Assembly (NCBI RefSeq): GCF_040712315.1
Contig: NC_134017.1
Location: forward strand, 1,394,001 to 1,458,000
Length of the DNA stretch: 64,000 nucleotides
Source: Castanea sativa
Lineage: Eukaryota; Streptophyta; Magnoliopsida; Fagales; Fagaceae
Reading direction: 5' to 3'
How positions within the stretch are numbered: position 1 is the stretch's first letter; every line of letters starts with the position of its first letter. Shown one piece after another: positions 31,466 to 41,900 of the stretch. Position numbers and translations under genes: made by a program. A model generated the notes under the pieces. It was not told the DNA's origin. It saw only the letters and a program-made list of their open reading frames with translations, and did no database searches.

Positions 31466-33739
31466 ACAAACTTTGATGAAACTTGCACATTTGTCATTGT
31501 GAATGGATTCCATTACTAGCTTACATATGAGAACCACTATTATTATTTGAAAAATTTTTCCCAATAACCGCTTAACATGTGTAATAATTGTGAAAGACTT
31601 TTTTGTATTTTACAAAACGGAGTTTCCTTTTCTTCTTTTTTTCCCCTAAGGTAGAGCCCCAAAGGAAATTTGGATTCATTGGGTCAATTTCTTTGGATAC
31701 GTTACTTGATAATAACAGAGCCCCATGCATGATGTACTCTCTAGAATATATGGAGCTTGTAGAAGACTACTGAAGGACTCTCCAAGGTCTAGCCAGCCAG
31801 CTTTGTCTTTGGACTTTTCGGGTTACAAAATCTTAATTCTTAGATGCATGAAATCGATGAAAGACGTGGACAAATGAGTTCCAAGTTCCAATATACAAAA
31901 TATCAACCTCCTTTCCTCACTCGTTCACTTCCCATCATTACCCATGTGTCATTCTTGAAGTTTGAGGCACAGCCTGCAAAATATGTTTCTCTTGAAAGGA
32001 CCATCACCATGAGCCGAAAGTGAAATGTTGCGTGTGTTAGCTAATGGGAATCTTTTATTTGAAATGAGAACTTAACCGCACCGCCCCAAACTCTATTCTA
32101 TTCCCCTTTTCTTTTTCTTTTTTCTTTTCTTTTTCTTTGTTCTTGTGTTTTGTTCTATATTTGAAGCTTGGTCATTATAACTAAGATATTTTCAAACTAC
32201 CATGACATTCCGGTTGTATAATATAGGGTTGTGTTACTTGTTAACAACACAATTTTTGGCAGCATTTCAAATTTTTGGGCAGCTTTTAACAATTTTTTAA
32301 ATTTTTTTAGGCAATTTTTTAAAAAGATAAGCATAGAAATTACACCTTGCAACCAATGACAAGTTTTTTCTACTAAAAGTAATAGGTTATAGTTTAGAGT
32401 TACAAAATTAACTTCTTTAATATATATATATATTCTGCAAAGTAAAAAATTTTCTTTCTTAATTGTTCCAATCGGTATATTTATATAAATAAATAAATAA
32501 AACCAAATAAACTCTTGACCCTATACCTTAAGAATCCTAATCCTGATCCGTTACCCCTTAAACCTGAAAATTAAACACCGAAGCTAGAGACATGTTATTG
32601 CCTAAGTGAATATAATTTTTTTTTTTTTTTGGGTCCATGAGTGTGACTTATGATTCACCCATGCGTAATTTCTAATTTAAATGGTAGTTGGCACATTTTT
32701 TTCGGTTTTTCCATAGGAACATGATGGAAGCTTGCTAAACTAGATGCAAATTATTGGACCCAGATGATGTGCAATTAATTTCTTCAATGAATTCTTAAAA
32801 AATAAAAAATCTTCTATGAATGATATATCTATCTCTCAATATATACAAGAGCTTGTAGGTCACTATCCCTACTCTTCCAATTAATTGAGATGGTGAGTTA
32901 GAGGGTATACTTAAAAGAGGCACAGATTTTCCATGGCCTTCCAAATTCCAATTTCACATGGCTGAATATCACGTGGACATTTTGAGCCAAAGTGGACCAT
33001 TTGCGAGTTTGTCACATATGTATGAATTCGTCTCCAAGCCATTATTTCCATGCATGGTTCAATTGCACAGATCCTGATGGTCCCAAACATGGATGTGCTA
33101 AAGTGCTAACTGAGTCACTGACTATAGTACGAAGATGATCACTAAGCTAAGCCCATTGATTCTAATATTCTAAAGCTACAAAACCAAATTTTATTCACCC
33201 CTCTAAGATTATATTCTCATTCATCATCAACCACAATTTTTGCTTAGGTATGGTTCCAAACTTGCACTTTTTCATGTTTATTATTTCAAAAACACTATAA
33301 ATCATTAATAATTATGAAGTTTAAACGTTAAGAAATAATGAATTTAATTATTTTATTTTTATTATAACACTCTCCTTTATATATGGGTTCAAAAACTTCA
33401 TTTTAATAAATAAAGTCTAATATGTATAATTTTTAACATTTTAAATAAGAGATAAAGAGAAAATTAGATTTAAACTCATGAATAATTGTTTTGATATCAA
33501 AATAAATTATTACTACTAATCTTAAAAGTTTAAATTGTTTAAAAATAATTTAATCATTTAACTACAGTATTATTCTTAACCGTGAGAATATATATAGTTT
33601 TATGGCCCAAAATGTTCTTCTAAATGGTTCACAAAACCAACCCATTGTTGTTCATACTTTGTAGTAGTTCAACTGAATCAAATGACCTCGTTGTGTTGTA
33701 AGCTTAGATTTTAATATGTTGGCTTGGAAAAAAGTTTTT
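31466..33739. other. Long intergenic stretch, no gene recognised
   Basis: AT-rich with a CTTTTTCTTTT-type low-complexity tract near 32100-32140, TA tracts near 32421, and no exon-like sequence on either strand. Confidence 0.45.
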
Positions 33740-33919
33740 GAGAGGTGCTACGTCCACAACATTTTTACAACAAATCATAGGTGATTAGTTGTTATTGGTT
33801 CAAATTTGAACCTAACACTAAGATTACTTTTTTGCCCCAACAATAACAACCAGTAACATCCTGCTACTTAGGATTTGTTATAAAAATGTTGTGAAAATGT
33901 TATGAACATATCATTTCTC
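33740..33919. mobile_element. 180-bp Mutator-type MITE, 9-bp TSD
   Basis: Inverted ends: GAGAGGTGCTACGTCC at the left and the complement GAGAAATGATATGTTC at the right. Inside, GGTTCAAATTTGAACC is palindromic. Flanks AAAGTTTTT (33731-33739) and AAAGTTTTC (33920-33928) agree at 8 of 9, the target duplication length of Mutator elements. Same family as 34381-34562 and 61762-61928. Confidence 0.75.
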
Positions 33920-33928
33920 AAAGTTTTC

Positions 33929-34307
33929 TCTCGGAGCTACAGGTGAAGAAAATGCGGAGAAGTTAGAGAAAATATTAAATAATTAATCACTCAGAAATTG
34001 GGGGAGATGGAATTGTAAACAACAAAATCGTCAATAAACAATTGATTTGATGCTATGGAGACAAAAAGTGCGAAATTTAAGGTTGCCAGAGAGAGATGAT
34101 AGTTATGACCTAAAATAGTTGTTGTCGCTAAATAGTAAATAAAGCTCGGTAGTACTCTCCCACGCAAAGTGAATCTGTGCATACCCAAATTTATAGGCTG
34201 AGATTGCGCTGAGTTGTGTTAGAAGAAAGTTACTCAAGAGTAGCACAATTACCTTGGCCCAATTATGTTTATGTTTAAACGTTTTTTTTTTACACTCTAC
34301 CTGAGTG
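33929..34307. other. Intergenic, no gene recognised
   Basis: Between the two Mutator-type MITEs. Short overlapping open frames on the minus strand have no recognisable family. Confidence 0.35.
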
Positions 34308-35175
34308 TGTTGAGTATTTAAGTGTAAGTGATGTCTCATGTTAATAAGAAATTCAAGAGGGGGTGGTTTATATAACATAGGAGAGATATTACGTTTACAA
34401 TATTTTTATAACATTTTCACAACAAATTACAGGTGGTTAGTTGTTATTAGTTCAAATTTGAACCTAACACGAAAATTACTTTTTTGTTCCAACAATATAA
34501 CAACTAGTAGCAACCTGTTACTTAAGATTTATTATAAAAATGTTGTGGGCATATCATTTCTCATAACATAATTCGATCCAAACTCATAAGTTTAAACTCT
34601 TTGGGTCAAGTGGTGTTATTTTTATATATTATATTAACTACTTAACTCAACACTCCTCAAGATGTTATCTCCCCAACAAGAGAGTATTGCGAATGGTATG
34701 CTAAATCACTTCCCATTGATATGGAAGTGTGAGCCAGTTTCCAAGGATGTGTAATGATCTTGGAAAAAGGCCCAACAAAGGAGTGTTGCTAATGGTGTGC
34801 TAAATCACTCTGTGACATGGGATTCCCATGGACATGAAAGTGTGAGTCCGGTTGACATGTAGTTTCCATGGATGATGCATGAGAAGTCCATGGATGACAC
34901 ATTGATGAAGGTGTAAAGCCATAAAGCAAGGGGGTGCTAGTAGAACTTATCAAAAACCATAGAGAGGCAATAACTCACATGAAATGAGAGATATATAATG
35001 TTGGGTATAAACATGTGAGTGAAGTCCTATATTGCAGAAAAATGAAAAAAATGAAGGTTTAATATAACATATTTGGGCCCAAACTTATAGGCTTAAGCAT
35101 TTTGGGTCAAGTAGTATTCAAATTTGTTAATTAACTATTCAATTGAAGGCTTATCAAAGTGTTATCTCCCCAACA
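34308..35175 (+). mobile_element. TRIM-like LTR element with a MITE nested in its 5' LTR
   Basis: Two LTRs can be aligned. The 3' copy (34999-35175, 177 bp) runs TGTTGGG...CCCCAACA. The 5' copy (34308-34678) starts TGTTGAG and ends CCCCAACA and is about 180 bp once the nested MITE and one target copy are subtracted. Shared landmarks are TATATAACATA / ATATAACATA, CCAAACTCATAAG / CCAAACTTATAGG, TTTGGGTCAAGT and TTATCTCCCCAACA. The internal region is only about 320 bp and has no coding capacity, with two imperfect units around AATGGTRTGCTAAATCACT. This is the structure of a terminal-repeat retrotransposon in miniature. A primer binding site and a target duplication were not convincingly found. 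Confidence 0.7.
34381..34562. mobile_element. 182-bp Mutator-type MITE nested in a TRIM LTR, 9-bp TSD
   Basis: Starts GAGAGATATTACG and ends ATATCATTTCTC. Flanks ATAACATAG (34372-34380) and ATAACATAA (34563-34571) agree at 8 of 9. The 3' LTR of the same TRIM has a single uninterrupted ATAACATA at the matching place, so it serves as the empty site. Confidence 0.85.
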
Positions 35176-35739
35176 CACTCTCTCTTTTATTTTATTTTAT
35201 GAAAAGTGAAATTTATTTAACTAAGGAGCAACTAACAGCAATTTAAGCTACATTTAGTGTACATATTCGGATTTAGTTCCATTCCAAAAGATGATACACA
35301 AAGATGTTCATGTTGATTGCTACCCTTTTTTGCCAAACATCCACACATTAATTTGTTTCATGGTATACATGTTGGAGATTCACTTATCACTTGTCATTCC
35401 ATGTTCAACATTTCCCGCAGTCCAGCATAATAGGGATAAAGAGGGAGAAACAATTCGGTTAGTAGTAAGCCTGCCAATAACAAATACTGACTTCACGTAC
35501 GCCAGCCTGTCAATAACAAATACTGACTTCACGTACGCCACTAGCCAATTTATCATTTTCCATACTAGTTAATTTATTAAAAAGGCTACTTAAATTTAAT
35601 CTAACTGCAAATATAATCATTTAAATTTGACAAAATTCATGGAATAAATGAATCACACAACCTTCTCATCTCATGCAGGACCAAACCCTTTACTCCATCT
35701 CACTCATTATAAGTAATTATAAGTATTTTACCATTGTTA
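35176..35739. repeat. Intergenic with a 36-bp tandem duplication
   Basis: At about 35468-35541 the unit CCTGYCAATAACAAATACTG followed by ACTTCACGTACGCCA occurs twice. No gene recognised. The open frame at 35291-35572 runs through the repeat. Confidence 0.7.
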
Positions 35740-36025
35740 GAGCATTCACAATAAAGATGCTAAAATAACTTTAGTATTTTACCATTCATTAGAGCATGCA
35801 CAATAATGATGCTAAAATAACTCTAAAGTTATTTTAACACCTCAACCACCAAAAAAGGCCCTACAATAAAGGTGCTAAAGTTAAATTATTTTAGCAACTG
35901 ACTACAGTAAGTTGCTACTACTAGCAACACACTATAGCAAATTGCTACTCAATTTTTATTATTTTTTATTCACCCCTCTCTCTCTCTTCTCTCAGATCAC
36001 ATATCTCACGTTCTCTTCTCCCTCT

Positions 36026-36081
<56 letters not shown>

Positions 36082-36468
36082 CACATTCTCTTCTCCACAA
36101 ATTGCACTAAAACTCCATCAAAACCCAACCCACATCTCTCTCTCAGCCACCTTTTCTTCGCCGCCACTTGAAGCCATTGAGAAGAAGAGATCTCGCTGGA
36201 TACCACCCCCATTGTAAGCCCAAGTCGATAGTCGTTTTCTATTGCTTCTCCCCTGCTATCACCCACGCTACCATGACTACACAATCCCAACATCCCCTGT
36301 GTTGGGGTATATTATTTAATTGTATTATTTATATTATTTTATTGTGTTTTATATTAAAATAGAAACTTTGATGTTGAGTGTATTGTAAAGTGGGTTGTTA
36401 AAATAAATAAATATAAGTTTTTGAGTTACTAAAAGCTATATTTTTTGAGAACCTTGCTCTGATTGTTC
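35740..36468. mobile_element. 729-bp PIF/Harbinger-like non-autonomous element, TSD TTA
   Basis: Left end GAGCATTCACAATAAAG, right end complement GAACAATCAGAGCAAGG, flanked by TTA at 35737-35739 and 36469-36471. The left end is duplicated just inside (GAGCATGCACAATAATG at about 35794). It carries a (CT)n microsatellite at 36026-36080. Open frames here follow that repeat. Layout resembles 49617-50379. Confidence 0.6.
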
Positions 36469-36539
36469 TTAGTAATGAATATATCTAGTCATTAACGCTC
36501 TACTATGCTTTACCTAGTCCTTTCCTCCTATCAAACATT

Positions 36540-36690
36540 CACACATTTAAAAATTAGGTCTCATGGCACTATTCATTAAAAATGAGTTCTGCGGCACTAT
36601 TCATTAAAAATGGATCATACGGCACTATTCACTCATTTTAAAATTATTTTGCTACAGTGTTTTCAGTAAAATAAGCAGTATCCAAATACA
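36540..36690. mobile_element. Reversed copy of the CCGCTTATTTTGCTGAAA MITE family
   Basis: Contains three short repeats of GGCACTATTCATTAAAAATG type and the reversed end AAAATAAGCAGTATCCAAAT. It abuts the element at 36697. Confidence 0.55.
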
Positions 36691-36696
36691 CACTTA

Positions 36697-36901
36697 GGGT
36701 CCGTTTGGATACCGCTTATTTTGTTGAAAACTGAAAACAATAAAAAAATAATTTTTTGTTACTATTCACTTTTAAAATTACTGTTCATTCGCCTCTATGC
36801 ACTGTTCATGGGACATGAACAGTGCAAGAGGCACTGCACTGAAAAAAAAAAAAAAAAAAAGTGCAAAACATGGAACGTGGAAGTTGAATCCAAACGCTAC
36901 C
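36697..36901. mobile_element. 205-bp MITE, TSD TTA
   Basis: Starts GGGTCCGTTTGGATACCGC, ends AATCCAAACGCTACC, flanked by TTA at 36694-36696 and 36902-36904. Contains CACTGTTCATGGGACATGAACAGTG, an inverted motif with perfect CACTGTTCATG / CATGAACAGTG arms, and a poly-A run. A reversed relative follows at about 36905-37170. Confidence 0.65.
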
Positions 36902-36904
36902 TTA

Positions 36905-37170
36905 GTATCCATTTGGATATACGTCCACGTTCCTGCGTTTTTGTGTTTCACATTATTTGATTTTTTTTTTGAGAAGTCAATTTTCACGTGATTATGCACT
37001 GTTCAGTGGGTCTTGTGCATTGTTCACGGGACCCACAAACATCTTTTTTAAACAAAACTTTCATTAAAAATGAGTCTCATGGTACTATTCACACATTTAA
37101 AAATTATTTTGTTACAGTATTTTCAGTTTTTAGTTTTTAGCAAAATAAGCAGTATCTAAACATACTTTTA
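36905..37170. mobile_element. Reversed MITE relative of 36697 element
   Basis: Starts GTATCCATTTGGATATACG and ends GCAAAATAAGCAGTATC followed by TAAACATAC. Internal GCACTGTTCAGTGGGTC and GTTCACGGGACCCAC recur in the family. Confidence 0.55.
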
Positions 37171-38740
37171 GTTTTCTCTCTAACCTCATGTTAGAATCTC
37201 TCTTACCTCTCATTTCTAATTGTAGGGACCTGCATTTTTCTTGTGAGACCCTCTAACGTGCGTTTAGTGAAGCAAACCAATAAGCTGATTCATTATCTAA
37301 ATATCCCCCCCCCCCCCCCCCTCTCAATTTACTTGTATTATTTTGAATTACAGCCCATGGCCTATGGTAATTTGCTTGCTAGCTTTTGACAAAGCTTAAC
37401 TATCTTTTACTGGTACTACATATTTTCCTTCAATGCAACGTTTTTATCACCCATAAATAAATAAATCATAATCAATTTTTTGATGAGTAATAAATCATAA
37501 TCAATAAATGCATAATTGAAACAAGTAGTATTTTTATGCTTGAATCTAACCTTAAATTCATGGCTTTCGGGTCTGGTTTCTCAACCAAAAAAAAAGTCTA
37601 ACCTTAAATAAATTGCTTAGGAAAAATTGTTGCAGATGGTATATACACACAACTGGATACTAATCACTATTTTTTTTTTCACTAGACAATTTTCCAAGAA
37701 TAACTGGTCATTGATTCAGTACTCTAAAATTATTATACATATGATTTGTTTTAGCCCCCCAAAAAAAAAAAGTTTAGTAATTAAGTAATTTATATATAAA
37801 CACACTGACACTGTGACACAAATGATTTGTGACTAATCTATGATAATATAATTTATGTATTAAAGAAAGCCAATATATTCTTGTCACACACAAAAGGAAA
37901 ACTTAGCTGTAAATGGTCGTAGTAAATTAAGAACCGTTTGATAATATTGTTCTACTAATGTTATTTGTATTTTTTAAAAATATGTACAAATAAAAAAATA
38001 TATAAAATTAAATACATGTAATTTTATTTAAAAATTAAAAACTATTGTTTAAGGTGTGGTATTAACGGTAATTAATAATTTAGAAACAACTTGCCAATTG
38101 AGACAATTTTTTTATTTTATCTTATTCCAAAAATGGAATGGCAGTTTCAGTAAATTTCCTTAAAAAAATGGGTGCCTCTTTTCTAACTGTGGACCCTACA
38201 CCTTTTTTTTTTTTTCCAATTGCCCAAGTGATGTCCCAAGTTACCAGTGGGACCCAAATCTGAAATCTCATCTCGCTCAAAGTGCTGCCGTCAAAAAAGA
38301 CTTAACAGTAAAAACAGAACTTTCTGGAGACTGACAATCTGAGAAAATATCTACCACCTCCATTCAATCTCAACCGTTCATCATCACCCAATACCTTATC
38401 TCTTAGTCAACATACAATAAGGACACAATGTGTTACATTTTATTATTATAATATAATAAAATAATCAAATACCTTGGCATATACAAAAAGTTGAAAAAAT
38501 AAATAAAAAACAATTATAATATAAAGTTTTATTAAAACTATATAACTTGGTCCGACTTCTGGAGTGTTCTCTTGAGCTTTAGCATTTAGGGGGAGAGGTT
38601 GTATTGTCTGTGATCTCTCCCAAAAATTTTATTTTCTTTTCTTTTCTCTCTTTGCCACGGAAAACAAATGCTAAGGTTCCATTTTCCAATTCACAAAACA
38701 TGTAATCCAAGATTTGTGATAGATATCAATATATCATATA
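37171..38740. other. Intergenic upstream of DnaJ gene
   Basis: Contains a C18-like homopolymer at about 37305-37322 and AT-rich DNA. Nothing gene-like is seen before the DnaJ promoter. Confidence 0.45.
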
Positions 38741-38924
38741 TCATATATAGGCCTCAATAAGTTGTGTCAAAAACTCATCAAAAAGAAAAAAGAAAAACTT
38801 GTCTCAAAAATTTGTCGACAAGAAAAACCGTGTCTTGGTTTAGTTGCTGGTGTTGTTTGTTTTTTGAGTTCTTTTGTGTTGGTTTGTGTGTTGGTTTGGT
38901 TTGGTTTTTTTGGTGTTTGAAAGA
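38741..38924 (+). promoter_or_regulatory. DnaJ core promoter candidate and leader
   Basis: A TATATATC/CATATATAGG-type TATA region at about 38730-38752 lies some 175 bp upstream of the ATG at 38925. The leader between them is low in upstream in-frame ATGs for the J protein. Confidence 0.45.
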
Positions 38925-41900
38925 ATGGCAAATGGAGAAGAGAAAAGCAATAACGATTTGTATGCAGTGTTGGGGTTGGAAAAGGAATGCACTTCTTCGG
39001 AGCTCAGAAATGCTTATAAGAAACTTGCACTGGTTAGAATTGTAAACCTGTTCTTAACCTTTTTTTTTTTTAAGCCTATGTTTTTTTCTTTGGACAATTC
39101 AATCAAAATTTAAAAGGGTCTTCTGTAAATCTCAAAAACATGTCTTAAAATCAGTCTTTTTGAGCTTAATTGCTCCAACGAACATCTGGGTCATTCTGAA
39201 TTATTGAAAAGTTACTGTTTTTTTCATAGTTTTGCAACAAATAAGTGAATTTTACATATGAGTTTTTCCTGGGAAATCGTTTCCAAGGAATTGAGAAAAT
39301 TTGTAGTAAGAAACAGTATTTTCTTTGTTGGTATAGAGATGGCACCCAGATCGCTGTTCAGCTTCAGGGAATTCAAAGTTCGTGGAAGAAGCTAAGCAAA
39401 AATTCCAGGCCATCCAACAAGCCTATTCTGGTAATCAAAGTCTGCTTCACCATTATTATGATTATTTTACTGAAAATATTAAACAATGAAATGCAATTTG
39501 CAATATTTAGTACTAGTACAGTAGTATTAAATGTCAAAAGAATCATGAATGTTCTTTTCTTTTTATTTTCAATTTTTTTTTACACTTTTTTTGTTTTCTG
39601 TGTTGGTTAATAATTTATTGGATAATTGGATTCACGAGATGCTACATCTGTCTTCTTGTTTCTATGCTTTGTGTACAGTTCTATCTGACTCGAACAAAAG
39701 GTTTTTGTACGATGTAGGAGTCTACGACAGTGATGATGACGACCAAAATGTGAGTTTCATATTCTCTACAACCTAGCTAACGTGAACCTTTAGGCCGTGT
39801 CAGAATTTTTGAATCTTGATTGGTTAAAAAGTTTGGTCATGTACTTATATGTTTGACTTTTTCTTCCTCTTGACCAATCATTTTGTTAAACTTTGCTGGG
39901 CTTGCCCTGTCCTATCATTGCTTCGCATCAGAGCCTTCACTCTGGGCATTTTCCATTGGTTAAGCTTGATGCATAAACTTGGTTTGCATTTTTTTGTGGT
40001 TTTGGCCTTGGGGGACCTCGGTTTGGCTATTCTGCATGCTTTGTTTGTCTTGTAATTTGGTAAGTCTGCCACAAATTTTGGTTTTAGTTGTTGGTGGTAT
40101 TAAGCATTGGAGTTGCTTTTATTTTTTCTTCGTTGGTTTGGTAATTTGCATTTTTTTCTTTCCAAAATAGTTGTGTATAGTAATTGGTTGGTGCTTCAAG
40201 AAAAAAGAAAAAGAAAATTGTTTAATGATTAAGAGATATCTTGTGTGCCTGGAGAGAGTATTACATGTTTCGAAAATATGCATCCTCTTCCCCACACGAG
40301 AGTAGTGGACCCCACATGTATTAGGGGAGGAGGCATGTTTTCGAAACATAATGAATTTTCTCGTGCGCCTGGTGTATAAGACCTTTGTCCAAAGGTCTTA
40401 TACATCCGGCGCATATAAGATTTTTACTTGATATAAACTTACTATCACTAATCGTGTGCAGGGAATGGGTGATTTTCTGAATGAGATGGCAGTGATGATG
40501 AGCCAAACAAAATCTAATGTAAGCTTTATGTTTTTTTTTTTTAATTTTTTACTTATACCTGAGTCTTGTTTGATTATTTAGTCAAATTTTTGTATCAAGT
40601 TTTAGAATAATTTCCTTTATCCTTTGTTGTTAGGTAAATTTTGTAGTGCCCCAAGTAGGAAAAAATTGTCTAATCCTATGTTAGAGCTGTTTTTGACTAT
40701 CTTATGGAAGACCAGCTTTTATTTTGTCTGAGACTTGAAGTAAAATGATCGTGTGTCACTTCTGTATCGCACACCAGCCAATCCCAATCAAGAGAGACCA
40801 ATTTATGGTCTGTTTGGATACCGCTTATTTTGCTGAAAATTGAAAACTTATTACTAAAAACATTGTAGCAAAATATTTTTTATTGCTGAAAATACTATTC
40901 ACGCGTTTTTACTTCTACCTGAGTCTTGTTTGATTATTTAGTCAAATTTTTGTATCAAGTTTTAGAATAATTTCCTTTATCCTTTGTTGTTAGGTAAATT
41001 TTGTAGTGCCCCAAGTAGGAAAAAATTGTCTAATCCTATGTTAGAGCTGTTTTTGACTATCTTATGGAAGACCAGCTTTTATTTTGTCTGAGACTTGAAG
41101 TAAAATGATTGTGTGTCACTTCTGTGTCGCACACCAGCCAATCCCAATCAAGAGAGACCAATTTATGGTGTGTTTAGATACCGCTTATTTTGCTGAAAAT
41201 TGAAAACTTATTACTAAAAACATTGTAGCAAAATATTTTTTATTGCTGAAAATACTGTTCACGCATTTTTCATCACTTGGCTGGTCCTGAAACAGTGTTA
41301 TGGACCAGCCAAGTGAAACGTAAATGCACGCAAACGCAGAAATGCCGCCATGTAGACGCCCAAAAATGCAGACGCAGCTTGACAAACGCAGACGCCCAAT
41401 ACAAACGGAGCCTAAGTGGGAGATGATATGAGTATGATGGGGCCATTGAAGTGATTGACTAATGACCAAGGAAACTCATTTCTGCACTGTAGGTTTTACT
41501 GACAAACCCATGGCTATGAAGCATTGTGTTAGTCCATTGACGTGGTAGCCTAATTGGCCCACCATACCTTTATTCAATGAGATGTGATTAGCACACCTTA
41601 GTGATATTTTTTTTTTTGTGTCTCCCTATGAATTTTGGGTTACAATATATTTACTGACTTTGAGCCTTGATACAGTGACCAATGGAAAAAAAAATATAAA
41701 GCCTTAAAATGGCAAAAGAAGATAGGAGGAATTTGTGTTTTGAGGTGAGGCACTTCAGACTTGTAAATTGTCATGCTGTATGGCTAAAATATAGCAGTTG
41801 TAATTAGTTTCCTTTAAAGTATAGAAATGTATGCAAAAAATATTTTGAGCAATCAAGTTAGAAATGTTACTTAGAATTTCAAAAAATTGTTTCATGTGCT

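Noticed and set aside
34303..35180. Target-site duplication for the TRIM element
   Set aside because: Flanks GAGTG and CACTC are complements of each other, not direct repeats, so no TSD is claimed.
36006..36293. RE-repeat open frame on the minus strand
   Set aside because: Translation of the (CT)n run inside a Harbinger-like element.
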